Assembly: GCF_026151205.1 (NCBI RefSeq)
Contig: NC_087073.1
Coordinates: 806,001 to 870,000, forward strand
Origin: Bolinopsis microptera
Lineage: Eukaryota; Ctenophora; Tentaculata; Lobata; Bolinopsidae
Reading direction: 5' to 3'
Length of the DNA stretch: 64,000 nt
Under the pieces are notes generated by a model. That model saw only the letters and a list, made by a program, of their open reading frames with translations, was not told the origin of the DNA and did no database searches. Both the position numbers and the translations under genes were made by a program. Below are positions 11,058 through 24,400 of this stretch, piece after piece (position 1 is the first letter of the stretch; every line of letters starts with the position of its first letter).

Positions 11058-11398
11058 TTATCAGTTATGTCACTATTAGTGCCTGATATTCATTCTTATG
11101 GCCGGAAAAATGGGTTGTATAATGTATAAATACAATGTAATTGTATAATGTATAAATACAATGTAGTTGGCAGGCTCACCGAATAGTCGTTTAGTGTGTT
11201 TGTGGCTTGCTGAGTCGGCCTTGTCAGAACTCTACTGAGCTCTAGTTTCAAGTCACTTCTGATGTTGTGGTATACTGAGCTCTCTCAGTGTCTTCCTCCC
11301 TTTACTGATCACCTCTCACACTGAGCTCTCCACATTCTCGGTGCCTCATGATGATCCACTCTCTCAATGTCTTCCTCCCTTTACTGACCACCTCTTAC

Positions 11399-11589
11399 TC
11401 ACTTCTTCCTGCTGACCCTCATGATGATCCACAGAATGACCCAGGAGAGGAACATGCCCAGAGTAACGGCCCCTAAGAACATGATGAACAGGATCACATC
11501 AACACTCAGACAATCCGAGTCCGGACCCGAACAGTCCGTGTTGTTATCTCCAGCCGCTACCCCCGGTATTAGCAGAACACACCACCATA
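11399..11589 (-). CDS. Protein B exon, unit 3
   Basis: Identical layout to 619-809, with no coding change seen in the helix region. Confidence 0.5.
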
Positions 11590-11942
11590 CTAAGCGTTCG
11601 TAGCGACCCCTCCATTCGCCCCTGTACTTGATGTGGCCTCTTCCTTCGTCTTCTCTTTCTTCTCTTCTTTTGGCTTCTTCTCCTCCTTCTTCTTGTCCGC
11701 ACCCTTTTTCTTGGCAGCGGGGGCGCCTATCTGAGAGCATTTGATAATGAACTGAAGGACGACGTATGAAACTACCAGCCCCCCAATAAACGCAGCTGCA
11801 ACTACTAGGAAGTAGGCCTGGTTGTCCGGACAGTCTATAAGGTTCTCGTCTTTCTGTCTGTTTGGGTCTGTGTAGCTGATGTTATTACACTCTTTCCCCT
11901 TTTCTTTTTCTTCTTCTGATCTTACAGCAGTGAGGCACCAAC
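11590..11942 (-). CDS. Small lysine-rich membrane protein exon (protein A, unit 3)
   Basis: Intact copy of 353 bp. Differences from unit 1 are silent (CAA/CAG in the spacer before the helix, GAG/GAA in the lysine-rich tail). Confidence 0.65.
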
Positions 11943-13209
11943 CTAGAATTGTATTCGTTAAACTTAATGTTTGGAGTATCTACCTCCTTCTACAGTGGTG
12001 TTACAGTGTGTGTGATAGTGTACTGTTAAAGTGTTTTAGTGCGTGGTTAGTGGTTACATGCAGTTCTTTAGCTAGGCCACACCACACTGCAGTGCACTCC
12101 ATCACCTGAGGTAGTACAGGGAGTACTTAGTGACCGGGACAATGTAGCATAAGGAGTGATTTAACACGCTCACACAGGCTGACTTTCAGCTCCACCGCCA
12201 TCTGCTTAGGTGATGGTAGAAGTTATTTTCAGCTGCAGAATAAGCGGTGTCCCGCCTAGTTATTGCTTAAACTAGCTCTTTCCTAGTTTCCACCGGAAGC
12301 GCCATATAGAGAATTTCCTTTGATAGCTGTCACGTGACAGTCACGAGATATCGATTGAGCGCGTTTACTGGTTGGATATATAGCGCGTGATATTGAGCTA
12401 TTATGCAGAGCCGATTACGCACCATATAGGGCGTAATTACTAGCTGCATCTAGCACGTGATATTTGCACAGCTAATTACACAGCCATATAAGGCGTAATT
12501 AGGAGCTCGGAGTTGCAGGGGAGTTGTAATAGCGTGAAATTGGGTGGTAAATCGTTGATTAGGGGTACATACAAGTAAATGTTTCGTGAACTATGTTGGT
12601 ATAAAGCCAACTTTGGTTTTAGAATAGTGTGTGAGGGCGCGTACAGATGGAAGTGCACTGATTTGTTGTTCAAATGGTTAGAATAAAGATTTGTCCGAAC
12701 CGGCTGAAATCGTTGTTACGTTGAAAACTGTCTCGATTACCTTGTTACCTAGCTAGTAACTTGGTATGAAGAGAGAGTGCAAACCAGACGAAAGTAAGAC
12801 GAAGTCTCGGGGATCGGGGATGCAGCCTACAATGGGCATGAATATATAGAGGGCCCTAGGTTGCTCCCCAGATCGGCAGTCCAATAACACATTTTCTGAA
12901 AATTTCTAATTTTCAAACTTTTCATCAGTCCTACGCCACTGGGGAATGATAGAAAGATGCGAGCAAAATTACGAATGCTGAAATGCACAGCTTTAATATC
13001 ACTTCCTTTCAGTATAGTCTCACAACGACAGAGATAGCACAGTTCATGATACAACCAAACAGTCAGGTACCCATATTAATTTATAATTTTATCTCTAATA
13101 ATGTTTCGCTCTTTCAAGACTGACAAGGAATCACAATAAATACTTGGAATTTTACCTCAAGAACGTCCCAGTCGCAGAAACTTCCCCTTCGTAAAACTCC
13201 ACTCTTCAG

Positions 13210-16153
13210 GGTAGTTTCCAAGTGCTATCCACCTTGACAAGTGAGTACGTTAAAGCAAGGCCTGACCTTCAAGTCAGAGAAAGGGACTACAGGCACGGTG
13301 GCTTGAGAATATGTGAAATGTGCAGTATTATAAAGCCAGACAGGTTTCATCACTGTGGCATCTGTAAACGGTATGTTTATACAATTATAAACCAATGTAG
13401 TAGTTGTACAGCAATACTAAGGTAATTTTACCTTCACTCAGACATCGAACGCTGTAAGAAGATGACGATCAGACCTCGTTATTCATAAACCAATGATTGA
13501 ATCCATTCATTGAAGACTATCAACACAAATACCATGATTCGACTTGATAAGAGATATTAATTGCAGATGTGTAATGAGGAAATGATTTCACTTGATAAGA
13601 GATATTAATTACAGATGTGTAATGGGACGTGTTCAAACCTGGTTGGTGGTTTTGTTTCATTTTTCCCACTCATTACTTCTGGGCCCCCAGATTGAAATCT
13701 GTAACATTTTAAGAAAAACTGAAACTACTGACAAAAACTAGACCCTTTGACTGAGGGCACCCTTGAATCAGAATTTTTGTAACATATTCAGGTCCTGAGA
13801 TATAGCAGTTTAGTTGGGGGCCCTGGATATTGAATTTTGTAACACATTTCTATGTTACACTTTTTCAATGGGTTTTTAGAGAAGCTTCTTGATAGTTTTT
13901 CAAGTTCAGATCAGTTTTTCTAGGTCACAAAGGGTTCCATCAACCATATTCTTGACCAAATTTTGTACTTGGGCCCAAAACATTGAATTCTGTAACATAT
14001 TTATGTTTTCACTTCCAAGGTCATATCTGGAATATTCAATATTTTTTTGTATTGGTAACATGGTTTTTAGATTCTCATACAAAATTCTGAAGCAATCCTT
14101 ATTCATATAATTTGATAAAATGGCTGCGGAACTTGAATTATGTAACATTAGAAAGTAAGTGTATAGAGTATGTGCCCTAGTGTGAGGGGTGTTAGGTAAG
14201 CTATATTATAGTTTTTGAAGTTCAGACCAGTTTTTCCAGGTCACAAAGGATTCCATCAACCATATTCTTGACCAAATTTTGTACTTGGGCCCAAAACATT
14301 GAATTCTGTAACATATTTATGTTTTGACTACAAAGCTCATATATTTGGAATTTTCAATATATTCTTGTACTGGTAACATGGTTTTTAGATTCTCATACAG
14401 AATTGTAAAGCAATCCTTATTCGTATATTTTGATAAAATGGCTGCGGAACTTGAATAATGTAACATTAGAAAGTAAATGTATAGAGTATTATAGTATATA
14501 GTATGTATCCTAGTGTGAGGGTTGTTAGGCAAGCTATATTATAGTTTTTGTAGTTCAGACCAGTTTGCCTAGGTCATAAGGGTTCCATCAACCATATTAT
14601 TGACCATATTTTGTACTTGGGCCCAAAACATTGAATTTTGTAAGTCCACATATGGACATGGAACTCTGCCATTTCAGGGGATAAACTCGTGACCTGGCAT
14701 TTTATTGTTACAAATTTCAATATATAGGGCCCAATTTCTATTTTCTATACAATTTAATATATAAACTAAAAGTTTTCAAATATCCAACCTTCAATCTCAT
14801 TAGCTATATTCATTTGATTAAATTTACCGCGTTCTGTCGCAGATTGTCAATTTAAATTACATATACAATTACATTTAAATTGTTACAAAATTCAATAATT
14901 TGGTCCCAATTATCATTTTTTAAATTTGTTAAGTTGTTTCACGTCTTAATTTTAATGCATCAACCAACTTAAAACCAATACTAGATCAAACAACTCTGTA
15001 TAACATACTCATTTGTAACCATGTTACGTTATTCAAAGAAATGGGCCTTTTATTGATTATGAACCATATACCAAGATTGTGGTAATGCCTTTATACAAGA
15101 ATTGCTGCACTAATAACCTGGTTTGAGAGTTAAATACATATCCTAAACTAGCTGTGGTTGCAATAAACTATAAAGATAGATTGATGAAAACAAGATGTTA
15201 CAAAATGTCCATTTTGGGCCTTTTTATGAAATCAAAAGTGGGCCTTTTTTCATTCCACAGCTAAGCAAATACCTAAATTACATTTTTGTGGAGCAAGAAT
15301 CTTTAAAATTTAATAATTGGCTGAGCCATTGAAAAGTGTAACCAAATGTTACATTTTTCAACATAACTGGGCCATTTTACAATATTATTCATAGCCGATG
15401 ACCTGAGACTATTTGTTATCACAATTATAATCATCTCTGAAAGTTTCAAGACCATCGAGTAATTATTAATGGAGTTATTGTAAAAATGAGAAAATCGCCC
15501 ATTTCGGCAGTGAAACAAAACCACCAACCAGGTTTGAACATGTCCAATGAGGAAATGATTCCACTTGATAAGAGATATTAATTACAGATGTGTAATGAAG
15601 ATGGACCACCACTGTCACTGGGTGAACAACTGTATCCACGAGGGTAACCACAAGTACTTCATACAGTGCATTGCGCTGGGTGTAATGATATCTCTTGTTA
15701 CCATTATACACTACTCAATAAACATGAGCTGCTCGAGTTGTAAGGTAGGTTATTATTTATTAATATTAATTAATTAAGTAATTATTTAATTAATTAATTG
15801 GGGCTGTTGGCGGGTATACGGACAGCGGGGGTTCTCGCCAAACTCTTGCTGACGTTATGTTTGAATTTTAATGGCGTTTCGGGGGCGTTTCAAAAATTGT
15901 TAATTGTTAAAATTAACTCATCACGTTAACAATTGAACGATTGATTTGATTGAAACGAATGTAAGACTTCAAACATTACCAGATAATACCAGACCTTTCC
16001 GATAAAGACTACACAGTCTGTCTGTTACTGTACATGTCTACGGGACTGTCTACCTTAATAGCTTTGTTGGTTACATTTTTAACTCTGGATCATTGCACCA
16101 ACATGTTCCGAGGACAGACTAGTTATGGTAAGTGTAAAGGGGCCGACATGTCA

Positions 16154-16190
<37 letters not shown>

Positions 16191-16946
16191 TTGTACCGGG
16201 CATGATACTTGATATAACATTAATAGAAGTGTAAAGGTCACATCAAGATTTGTCTTCACTAGAACACCCTACATCACTTGTCTAGATATACTAGCACCCT
16301 AAATAAACTTTCAATCAGCTGATAAAACACCCACCCCCTTCAGAACGAGTATACGAGCGGGACCATTACAACAGAGGTTGGAAGAAGAACTTCATGGAGA
16401 TAATGGGACAGGGTGCGTGTGAGTGGTTCTGTCCTGTTGCTCCGACTAAACTCTCTCCTGAGCAGGAGCCTCTCATCATCACTGTTGTTGAGCCCTCCTC
16501 CGCAGCCTGGTTTGTCTATTCCTGTGTTAATTTGCTCATGTTTCCACTGGAAAATGTAAAGTGTTGCTTTGAAATGTGAGCATTATCCACGGACTAGATA
16601 TTTTATTTTGATAGTCATGATAAAACTTGTATAGTCCCGCAAATTGTTCCATTACTCCTTCCCCTTCAGGTTAGAAACAACAAACAACAGAGCGTACACC
16701 CAGTACGAGATAGAGGACGAGACTACGTCCTCCCGCCACAGTCGACAAAGTACCAGTAGTCAGGGGAGAAGCAATGAGCGGTCACGTGACGTCAGTCTGG
16801 ACGAGTTCGCGGACGACACTCTGAGTCTCCAGCAGGGACAGGTGGGGCAGAGTAACAGTGTAGTTACCATGGTAACAGAGGGGCACAGGGACTCTTCAAT
16901 GGTCACCAGAGTGCGGACACCTAGTACCATTGAGAGTACAAAGTGA
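13210..16946 (+). CDS. DHHC-type palmitoyltransferase with a transposon in intron A-B (unit 3)
   Basis: Exons A 13210-13370, B 15588-15744, C 15983-16127, D 16344-16509, E 16670-16946; all reading frames are intact. The 1.9-kb fold-back element at 13625-15545 lies in the intron, leaving two copies of the exon B acceptor upstream of it and the working copy downstream. It could still be spliced out as a longer intron. Confidence 0.75.
13625..15545. mobile_element. Non-autonomous fold-back DNA transposon, 35-bp TIRs, 4-bp target duplication
   Basis: The ends are inverted repeats of 35 bp with one mismatch (left starts GGACGTGTTCAAACCTGG, right complement starts GGACATGTTCAAACCTGG). AATG flanks both ends (13621-13624 and 15546-15549), and units 1 and 2 show the uninterrupted site. 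No transposase ORF is present. The interior is built from one motif: GGGCC followed closely by ATTGAATTTTGTAAC, direct in the left half (about 13681, 13820, 13969, 14287, 14620) and inverted in the right half (about 14707, 14882, 15198). Three tandem copies of a 315-336 bp block start near 13894, 14209 and 14545. A 4-bp duplication is compatible with several superfamilies, so I leave the class open. Confidence 0.85.
16155..16189. repeat. 35-base C homopolymer (unit 3)
   Basis: Same intronic position as 8782-8817. Exact length may be affected by sequencing. Confidence 0.95.
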
Positions 16947-18256
16947 GGGTGAAGTTATTTAGAAAGTTAATTATTGGCTTGTGATCGAAACTGCTCATAC
17001 GTGAAAGCTAGGTTATTATCAGACTTTAAAGTCAGTTTCTTTCCTCGAAGGTGAAACTGTTCACGTGAAACAACAAAACCACGTTTCAAATGATCTGGAA
17101 TAATTTTTATTTGTGTTTGCTGAATAGTATAGCACTGCTGATAGTCTGTTTTGTATACAACAAGCATTCCCAAACTTTCTTCGAAAGTGCACTCCTAGCA
17201 GCCGTCCAACTGATTTTGTTGACACAGAGAAGCTTGACGATGTCTCTCTTCTCGTTTGATAGGGCAAATTTGAAATTTTTCGAAGAAAATTTCAAAATAT
17301 TGCAAAATTGTGAAAAATTGAAAATGGGTTTTGACACATTTTTGCAAGAAATAACTAACATATAAGACCTAACAAGCATTCCCAAACCGATTTCATTTGA
17401 TTTGCTCCTTCATAAAATAGAAAAATTATAATTTCGAATTTGCACACGAGACTTGAAGTTGAAACACCCTGTAGAGCGCGCTGATTTGAGCGGGGTTTGA
17501 TTTGGTTTGACACACAAGAACGTTTGTCTTATATTGAAAGACAGTGACATTTTCTACTGGTATGTTTGATATATCGAGTTTTATTTGGTTTTAAATGATG
17601 TGTTTTTAATAGTGTTATTTTATTAAAGATTAAAGAAATGTGTAAGAATTATCAGATTGTAAGTTTAAAGTGGTTATCAGCTCCTTTAAACTACCTAATA
17701 TAGATGATATGAGTAATTAATCTGTGATCTATCATCTTGTAAGAAATGATTAACATCATTTCTGTAAAAATATAGTGTACTGATATATTAAACTTTGTTT
17801 GACGAGTTTAGTAATTTGTTGACTTCTGTTTGTGGAGTATGGACAGTAATAACGTGCCCGACTGCCCGTAAAAGATTGGTCGATATCTCAGGACTTTTCT
17901 TGAACTTTAGTTGACTTTCAGGAAGAATTCAGCCTTTCGTTGCTGGGAAAATTTGATTTTTTTACTGTATAATTATATTTTTGATTGTCTTGTATGATTT
18001 TTATTGCAATATTTTCAGAATATACTCGGGTGTTTTATTTCAATATGTGAGTGTTGGAACCACAGCAATGCACATCTGCTACACAAATTAAAGCAAAATA
18101 TATAACAACGAATATTTAAATAAAAGACGATCATTCAATAATTTTGGATAACTTAAATCAAATACATTCGAGCACTGGTTAGTGATCGACTAAGTTAACA
18201 GTCATCGATATTCGATACTCATCGAATTTAAAAAAGTAAAAGCAACTGCTGTCTTA

Positions 18257-18427
18257 GGGGTCGTTCACATATCACGTGATCAGCCGAGGGGGGAGGGGGG
18301 TTTCCAAATGATTACGCTAGTATATTTTGATACAATATTTATGTGTAAAACTGATTACGGAGTCGAGGGGGGCCGGGGGGGGGTAAAAATTGACCAAAAA
18401 GTGATTACGTAATATGTGAACGACCCC
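18257..18427. mobile_element. MITE-like element, unit 4 copy
   Basis: Same ends as 106-276. Confidence 0.55.
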
Positions 18428-18768
18428 TTATGAGTTATGACACTTTCAGTGTCTGATATTCATTCTTATGGCCGGAAAAATGGGTTGTATAATGTATAAA
18501 TACAATGTAGTTGTATAATGTATAAATACAATGTAGTTGGCAGGCTCACCGAATAGTCGTTTAGTGTGTTTGTGGCCTGCTGAGTCGGCCTTGTCAGAAC
18601 TCTACTGAGCTCTAGTTTCAAGTCACTTCTGATGTTGTGGTATACTGAGCTCTCTCAGTGTCTTCCTCCCTTTACTGATCACCTCTCACACTGAGCTCTC
18701 CACATTCTCGGTGCCTCATGATGATCCACTCTCTCAATGTCTTCCTCCCTTTACTGACCACCTCTTAC

Positions 18769-18959
18769 TCACTTCTTCCTGCTGACCCTCATGATGATCC
18801 ACAGAATGACCCAGGAGAGGAACATGCCCAGAGTAACGGCCCCTAAGAACATGATGAACAGGATCACATCAACACTCAGACAATCCGAGTCCGGACCCGA
18901 ACAGTCCGTGTTGTTATCTCCAGCCGCTACCCCATTTATTAGCAGAACACACCACCATA
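18769..18959 (-). CDS. Protein B exon, unit 4
   Basis: Carries a two-base change that turns the proline of LIPGV into asparagine. The rest is unchanged. The change lies upstream of the second possible acceptor, so it may be intronic. Confidence 0.5.
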
Positions 18960-19312
18960 CTAAGCGTTCGTAGCGACCCCTCCATTCGCTCCTGTACTTG
19001 ATGTGGCCTCCTCCTTCGTCTTCTCTTTCTTCTCTTCTTTTGGCTTCTTCTCCTCCTTCTTCTTGTCCGCACCCTTTTTCTTGGCAGCGGGGGCGCCTAT
19101 CTGAGAGCATTTGATAATGAACTGCAGGACGACGTATGAAACTACCAGCCCCCCAATAAACGCAGCTGCAACTACTAGGAAGTAGGCCTGGTTGTCCGGA
19201 CAGTCTATAAGGTTCTCGTCTTTTTGTCTGTTCGGGTCAGTGTAGCTGATGTTATTACACTCTTTCCCCTTCTCTTTTTCTTCTTCTGATCTTACAGCAG
19301 TGAGGCACCAAC
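18960..19312 (-). CDS. Small lysine-rich membrane protein exon (protein A, unit 4)
   Basis: Intact copy of 353 bp with only silent changes found. It remains intact although the DHHC gene in this unit is broken. Confidence 0.65.
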
Positions 19313-20392
19313 CTAGAATAGTATTCGTTAAACTTAATGTTTGGAGTACTTCTACAGTGGTGTTACAGTGTGTGTAATAGTGTACTGTTAAAGTGTTTTA
19401 GTGCGTGACACGTGTGTTTTATTGCGTGACACGTGTGTTTTAGTGCGTGGTTAGTGGTTACTTGCAGTTCTTTAGCTAGGCCACACCCCACTGCAGTGCA
19501 CCCCATCACCTGAGGTATCAGACTTGGTAAGTCAGTACAGGGAGTACTTAGTGACCGGGACAATGTAGCATAAGGAGTGATTTAACACGCTCACACAGGC
19601 TGACTTTCAGCTCCACCGCCATCTGCTTAGATGATGGTAGAAGTTATTTTCAGCTTCAGAATAAGCGGTGTCCCGCCTAGTTATTGCTTAAACTAGCTCT
19701 TTCCTAGTTTCCACCGGAAGCGCCATATAGAGAATTTCCTTTGATAGCTGTCACGTGACAGTCACGAGATATCGAATGAGCGCGTTTACTGGTTGGATAT
19801 ATAGCGCGTGATATTGAGCTATTATGCAGAGCCGATTACGCACCATATAGGGCGTAATTACTAGCTGCATCTAGCACGTGATATTTGCACAGCTAATTAC
19901 ACAGCCATATAAGGCGTAATTAAGAGCTCGGAGTTGCAGGGGAGTTGTAATAGCGTGAAATTGGGTGGTAACTCGTTGATTAGGGGTACATACAAGTAAA
20001 TGTTTCGTGAACTATCTTGGTATAAAGGCAACTTTGGATTTAGAACAGTGTGTGAGGGCGCGTACAGATGGAAGTGCACTGATTTGTTGTTCAAATGGTA
20101 GAATAAAGATTTGTCCGAACCGGCTGAAATCGTTGTTACGTTGAAAACTGTCTCGATTACCTTGTTACCTAGCTAGTAACTTGGTATGAAGAGAGAGTGC
20201 AAACCAGACGAAAGTAAGACGAAGTCTCGGGGATCGGGGATGCAGCCTACAATGGGCATGAATATATAGAGGGCCCTAGGTTGCTCCCCAGATCGGCAGT
20301 CCAATAACACATTTTCTGAAAATTTCTAATTTTCAACTTTTCATCAGTCCTACGCCACTGGGGAATGATAGAAAGATGCGAGCATGCTGAAT

Positions 20393-20801
20393 CATCTATT
20401 TCGACTACATTGAAAATAAAACCCCTACTAAATAGTGGGTATAATTTTTTAGTTCACATAGGCAAATCTTTATAATATACAGATATTTTTATTTAAATTG
20501 GTTTTTAATAGAGTAACATGTGATGAATATTTAAGCGTTTTGTTGTTTTTAAGTTGTCTTTAAAGTGATTTGATTATTATTGCCCCGATGAAATGACTTT
20601 CGTTTTATTTTTGATCAGTTTGCTTTTAAAGTGATTTATATGATTCGCCCTCCACCCTTTTAAGAAAGTACCGCCCTCGTGTCCGGTTCCCATGAGAATA
20701 TATAGAAAGAAATTCTTCCTTGGATTCCACATTGATCAGGTCCTGGAACTGATCATCATTTCTCGCTCATTCTCCAATGAAGACAGCAGGTTCCAATTTA
20801 G
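20393..20801. other. Unit-4-specific replacement sequence (about 409 bp)
   Basis: Not found in other units. It replaces DHHC exons A to D. AT-rich on the left. From an ATG at 20693 a frame stays open into the resumed unit sequence (51 codons), containing FLGFHIDQVLELIIISRSFS; no family recognised. No inverted repeats at the ends, so a deletion with filler or an older insertion-deletion is likely. Confidence 0.6.
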
Positions 20802-21211
20802 GCTCATGTTTCCACTGGAAAATGTAAACTGTTGCTTTGAAATGTAAGCATCATCCGCGGACTAGATATTTTATTTTGATAGTCATGAAACTTGTACAGT
20901 CCCGCAAATTGTTTCATTACTCCTTCCCCTTCAGGTTAGAAACAACAAACAACAGAGCGTACACCCAGTACGAGATAGAGGACGAGACAACGTCCTCCCG
21001 TCACAGTCGACAAAGTACCAGTAGTCAGGAGAGAAGCAATGAGCGGTCACGTGACGTCAGTCTGGACGAGTTCGCGGACGACACTCTGAGTCTTCAACAG
21101 GGACAGGTGGGGCAGAGTAACAGTGTAGTTACCATGGTAACAGAGGGGCACAGGGACTCTTCAATGGTCACCAGAGTGCGGACACCTAGTACCATTGAGA
21201 GTACAAAGTGA
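20802..21211 (+). pseudogene. DHHC gene remnant, exon E only (unit 4)
   Basis: Exons A to D are gone. Homology resumes in the intron between D and E at 20802, and exon E is present at 20935-21211 with its acceptor and one replacement (G to E in SSQGRS). Without the DHHC domain this copy cannot be an acyltransferase. The frame upstream of 20802 happens to stay open from an ATG at 20693 to a TAA at 20846-20848 (ending NVNCCFEM), which I do not interpret. Confidence 0.8.
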
Positions 21212-21411
21212 GGGTGAAGTTATTTAGAAAGTTAATTATTGGCTTGTGATCGAAACTGCTCATACGTGAAAGCTAGGTTATTATCAGACTTTAAAGGTGA
21301 AACTCACTGAAACTGTTCACGTGAAACAACAAAACCACTTTTCAAATGATCTGGAATAATTTTTATTTGTGTTTGCTGAATAGTATAGCACTGCTGATAG
21401 TCTGTTTTGTA

Positions 21412-24400
21412 TGTTTTGTTTTGAAACCCCACGGTGGAGGTTGGCGTGTGCCGCAATTTATTGATCAATGGTTATTACATAAATGAAATTATAGAAGTCA
21501 CACTAAAATATAATAATGTAAAATAAATATATTAAAATAAATGCCCTACTAAAAGTACTATATAACTAACGGTCTGCAAAACTGGTTGAAGTCGCAATTT
21601 GTAAACATGCTAATTACTATTTAATAGTAATAGATAAAAAGTTTTGCGCGGCAGATGTAAATTCGGCATTGCATAATGGCAGTGAAATTAAAATGATATG
21701 TTGTTGATAACAGATCATTTGACGCGAGTGATCTTTCTTTACGCGTTGTCGCTTACTAACTCGGTGCTGTAGTCTATTTGCGAGCGCCCTTCTCTTTGAG
21801 ACTTTCTTAGCCCAGGTATACTATAAAGTAAGAAATTTGGCCAATTTTCATCGTCTCCTGAGCTTTGCAGCTTGAGGAGTTCGCGCTTAGCTGAATTTTT
21901 AAAGATTTCAATTGAAAAGGTAGAACTTGGAATAGTTATATCCTTACTTTGTTTTGTAATAGAGAGCATGGGTCCTTTGAAGAAAAGAGTATTTCTAAAT
22001 GTTGGGCCGTTGTAAGTTGTGAACCAAGAAAGGTTATGTTCGAATGTGGAATTATAGGTGGGAATATCGTGAGGGAAAAGTTCTTTGATGGATTTAGGGA
22101 GAAGGCTTGGCATGTTCCTTACTTTGTGTAGTAGAATAAGAGCGTTTTTTACAATGACGCTATGGACTGTTAGGATATTATGCAATCTAAACGCACTTTT
22201 TGTGTGCTCCGGGGGATTGCCGTCTTTATATCTATAATTTACATATCCTGACATAACAGCTCTAATTCCCTGCTTTTGCTTGGTGAACAGAGATTCAATG
22301 TGACATTTTGAGGCAAATCCCCACACTAAAGAACAGAAGTTTAGATGGGATTGGATAAGGCTTTGGAAAATGTTTAGGCGGGCTTTGATAGGTAGAAGGT
22401 GCTTTAGCTTATACATAACTCCGAGGTAGCGACCCATCTTTATTCTAACGGCCGTAATGTGTTTTTGCCAAGTGAGCTTTTCGTCTAGGATCACTCCTAA
22501 AAATCTTGCTTCAGTCTTACGTTCGATTACAGTGTTGTCAATGGACAAATTAAAGCCGCTGAAGTCGATTCTTTTTCTAGTGAAAATCATGTAACACGTC
22601 TTTTTTACATTTAAAGATAGCCCATTAACACCTACCCAATCTACAAGACGTGAAATTAGCTGATTAGCTTTTAATTGTATTTCTTCTAGGGTGGTTCCAC
22701 TAATTAATATGTTTGCGTCGTCGGCATAAAGGATGAACTTTGCAAAATCACTAATTCCAGGTAGGTCGTTTATATAAATTACAAATAAGAGAGGTCCTAA
22801 AATGCTACCCTGAGGTACGCCGTAAACTATGGGCATGCTAGAAGAGCAAGTTCCGTTTAAAGTTACGTATTGAGATCGATTACAAAGGTAAGATCTAAAC
22901 CATTCGTGCGCGACTCCCCTGATCCCATAATGGTCAAGCTTCTTAAGCAAGGTCTCATGATCAAGCACGTCAAAGGCTTTACTGTAATCGAGCAGGAGCA
23001 GTAGGGAAATTTGTTTCTTATTCAGAGAGTGTAGTATGGAATTTTGGGCATTGAGCAGTGCATGTTCGCACGATCTTCCTGGCCGAAATCCGTATTGATT
23101 TTCGAAAAGAGAATCGTTCTTATCTAAAAATTCTAAAACACGAGCATGCATAAGTTTCTCATAAATTTTCGAGAATGATCCCAAAAGAGAGATCGGCCTA
23201 TAATTAGCTACTTCCAATTTTGAACCACCTTTGTGGATAGGAACGACTTTCGCAGTTTTTAGAGCATTTGGGAAGGTACCACTGGAGAACGAACAGTTAA
23301 TGACATTAGCTAGTGCCCTGGTAAAGTTTTCGCAGCTGTTTGCAATTTTCAATGGCTCAATTTTACAATCGAGTGTGGACTTGTTCTTAAGCCCTGATAT
23401 TATCTTTTGGACTTCACCGTGTGATGTAGGCTTAAGAAACATCGAGTTACTACACGAAGCCTTAAGAAAATGCTTGAAACCACCTGGGTCAAAGGTTCGA
23501 CGGGCAGCGATTTGCCTCTTGATACTGGCTGCAATACCGGAGAAGTAGCCGTTAAATTTCTCAGCGACTGCCAGATCGGAGCTTATAATCGTGCCATCGT
23601 CGTCCTTCAGACGGGTGTGTCCGAACTTTTTTCTGTTACGGTTCAGGAGGCCATTGATAATTTTCCATTGACTTTTAGAGCAGTTTTGGTGTTTGTCAAA
23701 CATTTTTTTATAGTACTTTTCTTTGGCTAGATTCACATGTTTGTGACAAAACTTTTTCATTTTATCATACGCGTCGCAGTTTTTTTGTGATGGATTTATA
23801 GTTTTTTCAAAAAAAAGTAACTTCTTGCGGTTGCATGCCGCCTCAAGCCAGGGTAAGATCCAAGGCTTTGGGTCAGCTCTTTCGAATTTTCTTCTCGAAC
23901 TGTCGCGCTTCAGGGGGTATGCAGTATTGTAGTGTTTCATGTACGTTTGATAGATGGAATTGTATTGTTCATCAGCGCACGTTGAGGAGGTAGCATCATC
24001 CCAGGTCTCACTTACAATAAGCTCTTTGAATTTAGCATGATTAGCTTCGTTAAATACACGGGCCTCTAATTTCAAGCTAGTGTTGTTGTTCTTTACACGT
24101 TGACTACGGAATCGCTCGTTCAAACTAGGTGTGGCTCCTAAACTAATGGTCGTGCTAACCGCGAGATGATCTGACATATCCAACGTCACGACATTACAAC
24201 TAATAACGTTTGTCACGTGATTAGTATACACGTGATCAATAAGCGTTGCACTGTGGTCAGTTACCCTGGTAGGCTTGGAGACAGTCTGGGCAAACCCATA
24301 TTTTTCTAGTAAGCTTATAAGATCCTGGCTGTAAGCGTCGGTATCGTATTTTATAAGATCAATATTTGCATCACCCAGGAAGACTATCTGCTTTCTGGAG

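Larger units (their letters stand above)
10780..18151. repeat. Segmental tandem repeat, unit 3 (7372 bp)
   Basis: Third copy, longer because a 1921-bp inverted-repeat element sits at 13625-15545 between two copies of the DHHC exon B acceptor. It shares a 35-base C run (16155-16189) and several exon variants with unit 2, so these two units are close relatives. Confidence 0.95.
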
